NCBI RefSeq assembly: GCF_021729865.1
Contig: NZ_CP063400.1
Location: 2,542,001 to 2,606,000 of the forward strand
Length of the DNA: 64,000 nucleotides
From: Hydrogenophaga sp. SL48
Lineage (GTDB): Bacteria > Pseudomonadota > Gammaproteobacteria > Burkholderiales > Burkholderiaceae_C
Direction: 5' to 3'
This document shows positions 36,723 through 46,425 of the stretch, piece by piece (the first letter of the stretch is position 1; each line of letters begins with the position of its first letter). The notes beneath the pieces were generated by a model, which saw only the letters and a list, made by a program, of their open reading frames with translations, was not told the origin of the DNA and made no database searches. A program made the position numbers and the translations under genes.

Positions 36723-38011
36723 CCGAAGCCATTCTGGGTTTTGCCGCTGTCTTCCTGCTGGCGCTGCTGAGGGTGCCGCTGGCCGTGTCCATGTCGCTGG
36801 TGGGCATCGCGGGCCTGGGCTTGCTGCGGGGTTGGCCTGCGGCGTATGCCAGCACCAGCCAGGTCATTTTCGAGACCGGTTTCCAGTACGTGCTGTCGGT
36901 GATTCCACTGTTCGTGCTCATGGGCAACTTTGTCGCCCGCGCCGGCATGGCCAGGGAACTGTTCTCGGCGGCCAACGCCTTCGTGGGCCACAAGCGCGGC
37001 GGCCTGGCCATGGCCAGCGTGATTGCATCGGGTGGCTTCGGCGCCATCTGCGGCTCGTCCATCGCCACCGCAGCCACCATGACGCGCGTGGCGTTCCCGG
37101 AGATGCGGACGCACGGCTACAAGGACTCACTGGCGGCCGGGGCCATCGGCGCCGGCGGCACCCTGGGCATCATGATCCCGCCGTCCACCATCATGGTGAT
37201 CTACGGGATCATCACCGAGACAGACATCGGCAAACTGTTCGTTGCCGGCATCCTGCCGGGCATCGTGGCCATCACCTGCCTTTGCATGGCGGTGGTGTTC
37301 ATCACCTGGCGTGACCCTTCCGCCGGTCCACCGGCCGAGCGCACCAGTTGGGCCCAGCGCTGGGCGGCGATCCGTGGTGTGTGGGGTGTGGTGGTGTTGT
37401 TTGCACTGGTGATCGGCGGCATTTATGGCGGCGTGTTCACAGCCACCGAGGGCGCGGGTGTGGGCGCGGCGGGCGCCTTCATGTTTGCGCTGGCGCGGGG
37501 GGCGCTCACGCCCCGCGTGCTCACCGACATCCTGGTGGAAAGCGCTCGCACCACGGCCATGCTGTTCACGATCCTGATCGCGGCCATGATCTTCAGCAGT
37601 TTTGTGAACTTCACGTCGATGCCCGGCGACTTGCGCGACTTCATCCTGCAGTTCAGCCCCAACCCCATCATGGTCGTGATCATGATGATGGGCATCTACA
37701 TCGTGCTCGGCCTGGCCATGGAAGAGCTGTCGATGGTGCTGCTGACCATCCCGGTGTTTTTCCCGGTGATCACCGCGCTGGGTTTTGACCCAGTGTGGTT
37801 CGGCATCCTGATCGTGACGATCGTGGAGATCGGCATGATCTCGCCGCCGGTGGGCATGAACCTGTTCGTGATCAACAGCCTGTTGCCCGATGTGAAGCTC
37901 AGCACCATCTTCCGGGGGGTGTGGCCTTTCGTGATGGCCGATGTGGTTCGCCTGGGCATCCTGATCGCCTTCCCCGCGATCTCCCTGTGGCTGCCCAGCC
38001 TGATGAAATGA
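36719..38011 (+). CDS. TRAP transporter large permease (DctM), second system
   Basis: 430-residue permease with about 12 helices. Signatures include VIPLFVLMGNFVARAGMARELFSAANAFVGHKRGGLAMASVIASGGFGAICGSSIATAATM and GAGGTLGIMIPPSTIMVIYGIITETDIGKLF. Forms the membrane part of the second TRAP importer. It converges with the MscS gene with an 8-bp gap and no visible terminator. Confidence 0.92.
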   Translation: MTEAILGFAAVFLLALLRVPLAVSMSLVGIAGLGLLRGWPAAYASTSQVIFETGFQYVLSVIPLFVLMGNFVARAGMARELFSAANAFVGHKRGGLAMASVIASGGFGAICGSSIATAATMTRVAFPEMRTHGYKDSLAAGAIGAGGTLGIMIPPSTIMVIYGIITETDIGKLFVAGILPGIVAITCLCMAVVFITWRDPSAGPPAERTSWAQRWAAIRGVWGVVVLFALVIGGIYGGVFTATEGAGVGAAGAFMFALARGALTPRVLTDILVESARTTAMLFTILIAAMIFSSFVNFTSMPGDLRDFILQFSPNPIMVVIMMMGIYIVLGLAMEELSMVLLTIPVFFPVITALGFDPVWFGILIVTIVEIGMISPPVGMNLFVINSLLPDVKLSTIFRGVWPFVMADVVRLGILIAFPAISLWLPSLMK

Positions 38012-38019
38012 CCGCTTGA

Positions 38020-39333
38020 TCAGGCGCGGGGTTCAGGCGCCGGGCCGGGCTTCATGTGCACGATGCGCTGCGGGTACGGGATCTCGATCCCGTTGCCCCG
38101 CAGCGATTTGAGGATCGCCATGTTGATGTCGGAACGCAGGTTGAGCTGCCCGTTTTCCGGGTCGGCAATCCAGTAACCGAGCGTGAACTCCAGGCCGTCG
38201 GCGCCGAAGGCCGAAAGGGCCGCGCTCGGCGCTGGATCGCGCATCACGCGCGGCTGGGCGAGCGCCGCATCGGTGAGCAGGCGCCGCACCAGGTCCACAT
38301 CGCTGTCATAGGCCACCGACACCACGGTGGACTGCCACACCCGCGCATCGGCCAGCGACAGGTTTTCGACCCGGTTGGTGATCAGGATTTCGTTGGGCAC
38401 GATGGACTCGCGCCCGGTGGTGGAGCGGATCAGGGTGTAGCGCGCCTTGATGTCGCTGATTCGCCCCTCGAAGTTGTCCACCTTCACGTTGTCGCCGATG
38501 CGCATGCTGCGCTCGGCCAGAATCACGAAGCCACTCACGTAGTTGGCCGCCAGCTTCTGCAGGCCGAAGCCGATGCCCACACCGATCGCGCCACCGAGCA
38601 CCGACAGCGCGGTCAGGTCGATGCCCACGGTGGTCAGCGCAATGATCAGGCCCAGGAACATGAGCAGTGCGCGCATGGCGTTGCTCACCGCCTTGCGCAG
38701 CGAGAGATCACCACCCACGGCCGATCGCAACAGGCGGCTCTCGATCGCAGCGGACACCCAGAGGCTGAGGATGAGCACGGCACTGGCGGTCAGTGCGCCC
38801 TCGATCAGCGTGCGCAGGCTGAGCACCGAGCCACCGATCTTCCAGGTGATCTGGTCCAGTTCGTTGAGCACCACCGGCAGCAGCCCGCTGACCCACAGCA
38901 CCATGGCGCCCCAGGCCACCCAGGAGATCGTGCGCTCCAGCGGCTTGATCCAGGTGGCCAGGGGAAACGCCACCTGCAACACCTTCACGCCCACACGGAT
39001 CGCCACCAGCGACACCAGCACCGGAATCGCCACCCTGAAAACGGCGAGCGGCAGCTGCTGGGACAACAGGGTGCGCGCGATGTAGGCGAGCGTGAGCAGC
39101 AACAGCGGGAACATCACGCCATCGAACAGGCGGTGGCCAAACAGCACCGAACTCTTCTCATCCTTCATGCCCAGGGCACGCCGCATCACGGCAGTGAGCC
39201 CCCAGGCCAGGATCACGCACGCGGCCAGTGCGGCCAGTTCGGCACCGACCGTGGGTTCGGTGAAGCCGGCGAGCCAGCCCTGAAGGTCGTCAATGGGCGG
39301 CGGGGTGGGGGTGAGAGTCACGGAGGAAGTCAT
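38020..39333 (-). CDS. MscS-family mechanosensitive ion channel
   Basis: 437-residue membrane protein with about six N-terminal helices before the MscS domain. The pore-lining helix is LTALSVLGGAIGVGIGFGLQKLAANYVSGFVILAERSMRIGDNVKV, rich in Gly and Ala; beta-domain motifs include FEGRISDIKARYTLIRSTTGRESIVPNEILITNRVENLS. It is larger than E. coli MscS (286 aa) and resembles the YnaI/YbdG size class. It opens under membrane tension to release osmolytes. Confidence 0.9.
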   Translation of the reverse strand: MTSSVTLTPTPPPIDDLQGWLAGFTEPTVGAELAALAACVILAWGLTAVMRRALGMKDEKSSVLFGHRLFDGVMFPLLLLTLAYIARTLLSQQLPLAVFRVAIPVLVSLVAIRVGVKVLQVAFPLATWIKPLERTISWVAWGAMVLWVSGLLPVVLNELDQITWKIGGSVLSLRTLIEGALTASAVLILSLWVSAAIESRLLRSAVGGDLSLRKAVSNAMRALLMFLGLIIALTTVGIDLTALSVLGGAIGVGIGFGLQKLAANYVSGFVILAERSMRIGDNVKVDNFEGRISDIKARYTLIRSTTGRESIVPNEILITNRVENLSLADARVWQSTVVSVAYDSDVDLVRRLLTDAALAQPRVMRDPAPSAALSAFGADGLEFTLGYWIADPENGQLNLRSDINMAILKSLRGNGIEIPYPQRIVHMKPGPAPEPRA

Positions 39334-39468
39334 TCGATGTCACTGAAAGAAAGGTGCCTTTGAAAGGGGCCGGCTCCCGCCACACCACGGAACGGCCTGC
39401 CGACAGGACGGAGCGCAGGCGTGGTCCCAGGGTGTGCGGCTTCGCGCAGCGAGCCTGCTTCGGCAGGG

Positions 39469-40254
39469 CTACCAATGCGGCGCGCGCTTCTCGATGAAGG
39501 CTTGCACACCTTCTTGCGCCACGTCGTGCACCATGTTGCAGGCCATGGTCTGGCCTGCCAGCTGGTAGGCCGACTCCATGCCGGTCTCGATCTGCCGGTA
39601 GAACAGGGTCTTGCCCATGGCAATGGCGTCGCGTGGCTTGGACAGGATGCGGTCGACGAGGGCGGCCACTTCGGCGTCCAGCGCGTCGGCAGCCACCACC
39701 CGGTTCACCAGCCCTCGAAGCCTGGCCTCGTCGGCGGTGATGAAATCCCCCGTCAACAGCATCTCCATCGCCTGCTTGGACCCCATGTTGCGCGACAGGG
39801 CGACGCTGGGCGTGGCACAAAAGAGGCCGACGTCGATGCCGTTCACACCGAAACTCGCCTCCTGCGCCGCCACCGCCAGATCACATTGCGCCACCAGCTG
39901 GCAACCGGCGGCCGTCGCCAGGCCGTGCACCCGCGCGATCACCGGCACCTCCAGCTTGCGCACGCTCATCATCAGTTTCGAGCAGGTCGCGAACAGCGCC
40001 TGGTAGTACGCCAGCTCGGGGCGCGCCTTCATCTCCTTGAGGTCGTGCCCGGCGCAGAAGGCGCGCCCACTGGCGCCCACCACCACCACGCGGGCGGCCG
40101 GATCGGCCGCGACGGTGTCCAGCGCGCGCTGAAAGGCCGCCATCATGGCCTCGGACAACACGTTGAAACTGCGCGGCGCGTTCAGCGTGATGGTGTGCAC
40201 ACCGCGTTGATCGCGGGTGTGAAGCAGGATGTCGGTGGAACCGTCTGGGGTCAT
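39469..40254 (-). CDS. Enoyl-CoA hydratase/isomerase family protein, ECHDC3-like
   Basis: 261-residue crotonase-fold protein. The CoA/oxyanion motif FCAGHDLKEMKARPE and HGLATAAGCQLVAQCDLAVA closely match mitochondrial ECHDC3 proteins. The first catalytic Glu of true hydratases is replaced by Gln (AGCQL), and the second position reads VGLFCAT without Glu, so hydratase activity is doubtful. Possible roles are another acyl-CoA reaction or a regulatory one. It is a separate minus-strand gene between mscS and a methyltransferase. Confidence 0.85.
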   Translation of the reverse strand: MTPDGSTDILLHTRDQRGVHTITLNAPRSFNVLSEAMMAAFQRALDTVAADPAARVVVVGASGRAFCAGHDLKEMKARPELAYYQALFATCSKLMMSVRKLEVPVIARVHGLATAAGCQLVAQCDLAVAAQEASFGVNGIDVGLFCATPSVALSRNMGSKQAMEMLLTGDFITADEARLRGLVNRVVAADALDAEVAALVDRILSKPRDAIAMGKTLFYRQIETGMESAYQLAGQTMACNMVHDVAQEGVQAFIEKRAPHW

Positions 40255-40294
40255 GCGGGCATGGTCCTTTCTGCGTGCACGGGGCGGTGGATGG

Positions 40295-41164
40295 TCAGGC
40301 TGGCGCGGGGTAGGAACTGCTCACCAGCAGGTCCTCGGCCACATCGCGCCACGAGAACCCGGGCTCGGGCTCCCCCACCTTCTCGACCACGATCTCCGCA
40401 TGGCAATAGAGGTTGTTGACTGGCTGGTCCAGCAGGTAGCCCTGGCTCCCGCGGGCGAAACGGCCAATGATGGGGGTCGACAGCCCGCTGTCGAGCACCC
40501 TGAAGCCCAGGCGCGGATGAAACAGCTGCTCAAGGCCCCGGCTGTTGAACTGGAAGAAATGCCAGGGCGTTTCGTGCTCGGAGAACGAAAAATGCGTCTC
40601 GATGTAGGCCTTGCCCCCCACACGCAGCACCTTGGCAATCTCCTCCGCCACCAGCCAGGGGCAGGTCAGGTGCTCGAACACCGCACAGGACAAGACAAAG
40701 TCGAACTGCCGGCCCGGCAGGTACGTCGCGAGCTTGTGGGCATCCCCCACGACATCGACGTTGGGACCGTCCATGAAATCGAAGCCGGTGTAGTTCACGT
40801 CGGGAAGGTAGTCCTTCCAGAGCGCACGGCTCACGACCAGGCGAGACCCGATCTCCAGCACCTCCAGGCCCGGGCGGTTGATGTGCTCCTTGATCCAGGG
40901 CCACACCACACTGTGCCCGCAAAACGCGGGCGCCCGCTCGGCGGCTTCCGTCAGAAAGGCGTCGTCCAGATCGGAACTCTGGCCACAGAGCTGCAGCGCG
41001 CGCGCGCGCGCTTCGGCGGCGCTCAGGGCGTCGCGCAACCGCGCCATCTCTGCCTGCCCCGCCAGCTCGCGCGCATGGCTTTGTTCCAGGCGAATCCGCA
41101 GGTCGTGCAGCTCGGCGGCAAGCCCGCGCAAGCCCGGCAGGCGTTTCAATACTTGCTTCAACAT
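40295..41164 (-). CDS. Class I SAM-dependent methyltransferase
   Basis: 289 residues. An N-terminal helical, coiled-coil-like segment (about 5-60, rich in Leu/Ala/Glu/Arg) precedes a methyltransferase domain with motif I LEVLEIGSRLVVS, acidic loop GFDFMDGPNVDVVGDAH and post-motif CAVFEHLTCPWLVAEEIAKVLRVGGKAYIETHFSFSEHE. Similar proteins occur in glycan or surface-polymer clusters, but no such genes are adjacent here. ATG at 41164 lies 8 bp after the deacetylase stop, so the two are probably co-transcribed. Confidence 0.75.
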   Translation of the reverse strand: MLKQVLKRLPGLRGLAAELHDLRIRLEQSHARELAGQAEMARLRDALSAAEARARALQLCGQSSDLDDAFLTEAAERAPAFCGHSVVWPWIKEHINRPGLEVLEIGSRLVVSRALWKDYLPDVNYTGFDFMDGPNVDVVGDAHKLATYLPGRQFDFVLSCAVFEHLTCPWLVAEEIAKVLRVGGKAYIETHFSFSEHETPWHFFQFNSRGLEQLFHPRLGFRVLDSGLSTPIIGRFARGSQGYLLDQPVNNLYCHAEIVVEKVGEPEPGFSWRDVAEDLLVSSSYPAPA

Positions 41165-41171
41165 CACCGAT

Positions 41172-42125
41172 TCATACCCCTGCCAGCACCCGCAGATGCA
41201 CCTCCACACTGCGGGCCAGCGCACCCAGGTTGTAGCCACCTTCCAGGACACTCACGATGCGCCCCTGGGCGTGGCGTTTCGCCACTTCCTTGATGCGCTC
41301 GGTGATCCAGGCGTAGTCGTTCTCCACCAGCCCCATCTGCCCCATGTCGTCCTCGCGATGAGCGTCGAAGCCGGCGCTGATGAAGATCATCTGCGGTTTG
41401 TGTGCATGCAGCCGGGGCAGCCACATCATGTCGATCAGTTCGCGCACGTCCATGCCCTTGGTGTAGGCCGGCACCGGCAGGTTCACGAGATTGGCCGCCG
41501 TCGAGTGCTCCCAAGGCGGGTAGAACGGGTGCTGGTAGAAGCTGCACATGAGGATGCGTTCGTCGCCGGCCACGATGTCCTCCGTGCCGTTGCCGTGGTG
41601 CACGTCGAAGTCGATGATCGCGACCCGTTTCAGGCCGTGGCGCTCCAGCGCGTACTTGGCGGCGACCGCCACGTTGTTGACGAAGCAGAAGCCCATGGCC
41701 TGGTGTCGCATCGCGTGGTGACCGGGCGGACGCACCGCGCAGAAGGCGTTGACCATCTCGCCCGCCAGCACCGCGTCGGTGGCATCGATGGCGGCACCGG
41801 CCGCCATCAGGATCGCGTCCCAGGAGTGGATGTTGATGGACGTGTCGGGATCGATCTGCGCATGTGTGGGGCCGCCGGCGGCAATGTCGTCACGAAGACC
41901 GTCGCTCAGGCCCCGGATCGCGGCCAGATGCATGCGACCATGCGCCAGTTCCAGATCGGTCAGCGAAGCGGCGGTGGCTTCGCGCCGCTCCAGCGCGGTG
42001 TCGAGCCCGGTGATCAGCAACCGGTCCTCGATGGCATCGAGCCGGGCCGGGCATTCGGGGTGTCCGTTGCCCATCTCATGTCTCCAGCAATCCTTGTGGG
42101 TGAAATAACCTGTTGCCTGGCTCAT
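41172..42125 (-). CDS. Histone deacetylase-family zinc hydrolase (acetylpolyamine/class II type)
   Basis: 317 residues. The active-site motifs are complete: RPPGHHAMRHQAMGFCFVNNVAVAA, IIDFDVHHGNGTEDI (zinc ligands), ISAGFDAHREDDMG and VLEGGYN. Bacterial members deacetylate acetylpolyamines or other small amides, or proteins. The start is ATG at 42125 or a GTG one codon earlier. Only 26 bp separate this start from the divergent MoxR start. Confidence 0.9.
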   Translation of the reverse strand: MSQATGYFTHKDCWRHEMGNGHPECPARLDAIEDRLLITGLDTALERREATAASLTDLELAHGRMHLAAIRGLSDGLRDDIAAGGPTHAQIDPDTSINIHSWDAILMAAGAAIDATDAVLAGEMVNAFCAVRPPGHHAMRHQAMGFCFVNNVAVAAKYALERHGLKRVAIIDFDVHHGNGTEDIVAGDERILMCSFYQHPFYPPWEHSTAANLVNLPVPAYTKGMDVRELIDMMWLPRLHAHKPQMIFISAGFDAHREDDMGQMGLVENDYAWITERIKEVAKRHAQGRIVSVLEGGYNLGALARSVEVHLRVLAGV

Positions 42126-42151
42126 CACATTTTTACGTTAAGGTTCACGGC

Positions 42152-43072
<921 letters not shown>

Positions 43073-43077
43073 GATGG

Positions 43078-43157
43078 AACACCCCCGCCGCGCTGCGCGC
43101 GCCCCCCTCAAGGGGGCGATGCGAAGTGGCCCGGCAAAGCCGGTTCCACCGCATCCT
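43078..43157 (+). repeat. Structured stop-adjacent repeat, copy 3
   Basis: Starts 5 bp after the moxR stop and fills most of the gap to the DUF58 gene, in sense orientation. Arms GGAAC (upstream) and GGTTCC close CCCCCCTCAAGGGGG and CCGGCAAAGCCGG hairpins. Subtype ending GCCGGTTCC. Confidence 0.75.
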
Positions 43158-43211
43158 GGGTCAGGGCATCTCGCGCCGGAGACCAACCACCCACTCGCTG
43201 GTTTCACGGCC

Positions 43212-44234
43212 ATGAACACCGCAACCTTGCGACCTTCTGTCCTTCCATGGCGCCACCCGCTGCGCGCGCTGCGCAACCGCTTGCAGCGCTGGTTCCACGA
43301 GCGCATGCCGCGCTCGGACACGCTGGTCCTGACCCAGCGCAACGTCTACATCCTGCCGACGCGGGCGGGCCTGATGATGGCGTTCACGCTGCTCCTGCTG
43401 CTGGTCGCCAGCATCAACTACCAGCTCAACATGGGCTACCTGCTGACCTTTCTGCTGGCGGGCAGCGCGGTGGTGGGCATGCACCTGTGCCACGGCAACC
43501 TGCGCGGGCTGACCCTGCACCTGACACAGCCCCTGCCGGTGCACGCCGGCCAGGCCGCCGCGCTCGACATCCGCCTCACCAGCGAGCGCAAGGGCGCGCG
43601 CCACGGCATCGGTCTCGGCGTCACCGATCCCGACCACCCGGGCGACGCCCACCTCGCCTGGACCGATGTGCCGGCGCAGGGCAGCACCCAGCTGCAGGTG
43701 GCCTGGGCCACACCGCGCCGCGGCCTGCACGCCCTGCCGGCGCTCACGGCGGTCACGCTCTTTCCGCTCGGCACGTTCCGGGTCTGGACGGTCTGGCGCC
43801 CGGCCGCGCAGGTGCTGGTCTACCCGGCCCCCGAGGCGCACCCGCCACCGCTGCCCGCGGGCGAGCCGCAGCCCGGGCACGCCAGCAGTGCGCGCCATCA
43901 GTCCACCGGCGAGTTCGATGGCGTGCGCGCCTACCGCCGCGGCGATCCGCAGAAGACCGTGGTCTGGAAAAAGGCCGCGCAGGCCTTTGCGGCAGGCCGG
44001 GACGACCTCGTCAGCCGCGACACCCTGTCCAGCCAGCGCCAGCAGCTCTGGCTGGACCACGCTCACTGCGGCGTCACCGATCTGGAGGCCCGCCTGTCCC
44101 GCCTCACCGCCTGGGTGCTGATGGCCGACCGCCTGGGGCTGGACTACGGGCTGCGCATCCCCGGGCGCGAGATGGCACCCGACCAGGGGCCGTCGCAACG
44201 CTCGCGTTGTCTGGAGGCACTGGCGCTGGTATGA
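43212..44234 (+). CDS. DUF58 domain protein
   Basis: 340 residues. Two close hydrophobic helices (about 55-100) are followed by a beta-rich region and the DUF58 core STGEFDGVRAYRRGDPQKTVVWKKAA, then LWLDHAHCG. DUF58 proteins accompany MoxR ATPases and transglutaminases in envelope-linked operons; their biochemical action is unknown. ATG at 43212 is 139 bp after moxR, the gap being mostly repeat copy 3. Confidence 0.85.
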   Translation: MNTATLRPSVLPWRHPLRALRNRLQRWFHERMPRSDTLVLTQRNVYILPTRAGLMMAFTLLLLLVASINYQLNMGYLLTFLLAGSAVVGMHLCHGNLRGLTLHLTQPLPVHAGQAAALDIRLTSERKGARHGIGLGVTDPDHPGDAHLAWTDVPAQGSTQLQVAWATPRRGLHALPALTAVTLFPLGTFRVWTVWRPAAQVLVYPAPEAHPPPLPAGEPQPGHASSARHQSTGEFDGVRAYRRGDPQKTVVWKKAAQAFAAGRDDLVSRDTLSSQRQQLWLDHAHCGVTDLEARLSRLTAWVLMADRLGLDYGLRIPGREMAPDQGPSQRSRCLEALALV

Positions 44235-44238
44235 GCAT

Positions 44239-44328
44239 GAACACCCCCCGCGTCGACTTCGGCGCCACCCCCCTGGAAGGGGGGCAACACCAGCCGTCCG
44301 GCAAAGCCGGCCCGGCGGTGTTCCCGGC
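44239..44328 (+). repeat. Structured stop-adjacent repeat, copy 4
   Basis: Starts 4-5 bp after the DUF58 stop. Outer arms AACACC and GGTGTT pair, with CCCCCCTGGAAGGGGGG and CCGGCAAAGCCGG hairpins inside. Subtype ending GCCGGCCCGGCGGTG. Within the operon, sense orientation. Confidence 0.8.
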
Positions 44329-44379
44329 TGGACCGCTTCATTCGCCGACAGTTGCGTTGGGCGCGGAGGCGTCCCCGGG

Positions 44380-46425
44380 ATGAAACAACTCCTGCGCCCC
44401 TTCGTGTCGTTTCCCTTTCATCCGGGCTCGTCCCTGCCCCGGGACACGCGCGACACCCTCTTCCTGCTCGCCGTCATCGCCTGGGTGGTGTTCATGCAGA
44501 TCGGCCACATTCCCTGGTGGTGCACGGCGCTCACGGCCGGGGTGCTGGTCTGGCGCGGCGTGCTGACACTGCGCGGGCGGCCGCTACCGGGCTGGCGCTG
44601 GCGCATCGGCCTGCTCGCGCTGACGCTGGTGGCGACCTGGCTCACGCACCGCACCCTGCTCGGGCGAGATGCCGGCGTGACACTGATCGTGGTGCTGCTG
44701 GCGCTCAAGACACTGGAACTGCGCGCGCGGCGCGACGCTTTCGTGGTGTTCTTCCTCGGGTTCTTCACCCTGCTGACCCACTTCTTCTACTCCCAGTCGC
44801 TGCTCACGGCGGCCGGCATCCTGATCGCGCTGCTGGGCCTGCTCACCGCGCTGGTCAACGCCCACATGCCCGTGGGCCGGCCCCCGCTCGCGCAGGCCGC
44901 TCGCATCGCCGCGGGCATGGCCGCCCTGGGCGCGCCCATCATGCTGGTGGCTTTCATGCTGTTCCCCCGCCTGTCACCGCTCTGGGGCGTGCCGGGTGAC
45001 GGCATGGAAGGCCGCAGCGGCCTCTCCGGCAAGATGCGCGTGGGCCAGATCGCCGAGCTGGTGCTGGACGACCGGGTCGCGTTTCGCGTGCGCTTCGATG
45101 GTGCGCCGCCGCCGCAGCGGGACCTGTATTTCAGAGGCCCCGTGCTCACCGATTTCGACGGTGTGGAGTGGAAACCGCTGCGCTCGGCCTTTCCACCCCA
45201 CATGGAGCTGCAGGCCGATCTGGCTGTGAGCGGCGAGCCCATCCGCTACGAAGTCACGATGGAGCCGCACCAGCGACCCTGGGTGTTCCTGCTGGAAGCG
45301 GCGGACAAGCCGCCCGAACTGCCCGGCATGCGCGCCTTCATGACACCCGAGCTGCAGTGGTTCACCCGGCGGCCCATGACCGAGCTGGTGCGCTACCGCG
45401 CCGAGGCCTACACCCGGTTCCGCCACGGGCCACTGGAACCGGCCCTGGCGCTGCAGGACCAGATTCAACTGCCCGCCGGCTTCAATCCGCGCACGCTCGA
45501 GCTGGCGCAGCAGCTGCGGCGCGAACACGGCACCGGCCCGGCATCGTCGGCGGCACTGATCCGGGCCGCCATGGAGCGCCTGCGCACCGGCGGCTACACC
45601 TACACCCTGGACCCGGGGATCTACGGGCAACACACGGCGGACGAGTTCTGGTTCGACCGCCGTGAGGGTTTCTGCGAACACATCGCGTCCAGCTTCGTGA
45701 TCCTGATGCGCGCCCTCGACATCCCCGCGCGCATCGTCACGGGTTACCAGGGCGGCGAGCTCAACGGCGTCGATCGATACTGGACCGTGCGCCAGCGCGA
45801 CGCCCACGCCTGGGCCGAGGTCTGGTTGCAAGGCCAGGGCTGGGTGCGGGTCGACCCGACCTCGGCGGTGGCGCCGGGCCGCACCGGTTCGCTGGACCGG
45901 CTGCGTGCGCCGCAAGGCGCCATTGCCTCCGCCATCGGCGCCATCGACCCGGGCACGGCCCAGCGCCTGCGCGAGGTCTGGGAAGCCATCAACAACGGCT
46001 GGAACCAGTGGGTGCTCAACTACACCCAGGGCAAGCAGCTGGACCTGCTGAAGAACCTCGGCTTCGAGTCGCCCAGCTGGACCGACCTGGCTTATGTGCT
46101 GATCGGGGTGGTGGTGCTGGTGAGCCTCGTCGGTGCCGGCTGGACGCTGTGGGAACGTCAGCAACACGACCCCTGGCTGCGCCTGCTCGCGCGCAGCCGG
46201 CAACGGCTGCAAGGCCTGGGGCTTGATGCCGGCGCCCACCACACCCCCCGCGAACTGGCGCGGTGGGCGCGGGAGCACCTGGGCGACACCGGTTTCACGC
46301 AAACCCTGGGCGCGTGGCTGCTGCGGCTGGAAGCCCAGCGCTACGCCGCGCACAGCCCCGACACCCTCGCCGCCTTGCAGGCCGAGTTCCGGACCATGGC
46401 ATGGCCCAAGAAAGACACACGGTGA
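44380..46425 (+). CDS. tgpA: TgpA-type membrane transglutaminase-like protease
   Basis: 681 residues. About six N-terminal helices (roughly 25-200) are followed by a periplasmic transglutaminase-fold domain with catalytic Cys432 (REGFCEHIASSF), His476 (DAHAWAEVW) and Asp492 (VDPTSA), then a C-terminal TM helix (about 567-590) and a short cytoplasmic tail. This is the layout of Pseudomonas TgpA, an essential envelope protein. The reaction is predicted to be peptide-bond cleavage or transfer on the periplasmic side. Its stop overlaps the mltB start (TGATG). Confidence 0.9.
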   Translation: MKQLLRPFVSFPFHPGSSLPRDTRDTLFLLAVIAWVVFMQIGHIPWWCTALTAGVLVWRGVLTLRGRPLPGWRWRIGLLALTLVATWLTHRTLLGRDAGVTLIVVLLALKTLELRARRDAFVVFFLGFFTLLTHFFYSQSLLTAAGILIALLGLLTALVNAHMPVGRPPLAQAARIAAGMAALGAPIMLVAFMLFPRLSPLWGVPGDGMEGRSGLSGKMRVGQIAELVLDDRVAFRVRFDGAPPPQRDLYFRGPVLTDFDGVEWKPLRSAFPPHMELQADLAVSGEPIRYEVTMEPHQRPWVFLLEAADKPPELPGMRAFMTPELQWFTRRPMTELVRYRAEAYTRFRHGPLEPALALQDQIQLPAGFNPRTLELAQQLRREHGTGPASSAALIRAAMERLRTGGYTYTLDPGIYGQHTADEFWFDRREGFCEHIASSFVILMRALDIPARIVTGYQGGELNGVDRYWTVRQRDAHAWAEVWLQGQGWVRVDPTSAVAPGRTGSLDRLRAPQGAIASAIGAIDPGTAQRLREVWEAINNGWNQWVLNYTQGKQLDLLKNLGFESPSWTDLAYVLIGVVVLVSLVGAGWTLWERQQHDPWLRLLARSRQRLQGLGLDAGAHHTPRELARWAREHLGDTGFTQTLGAWLLRLEAQRYAAHSPDTLAALQAEFRTMAWPKKDTR

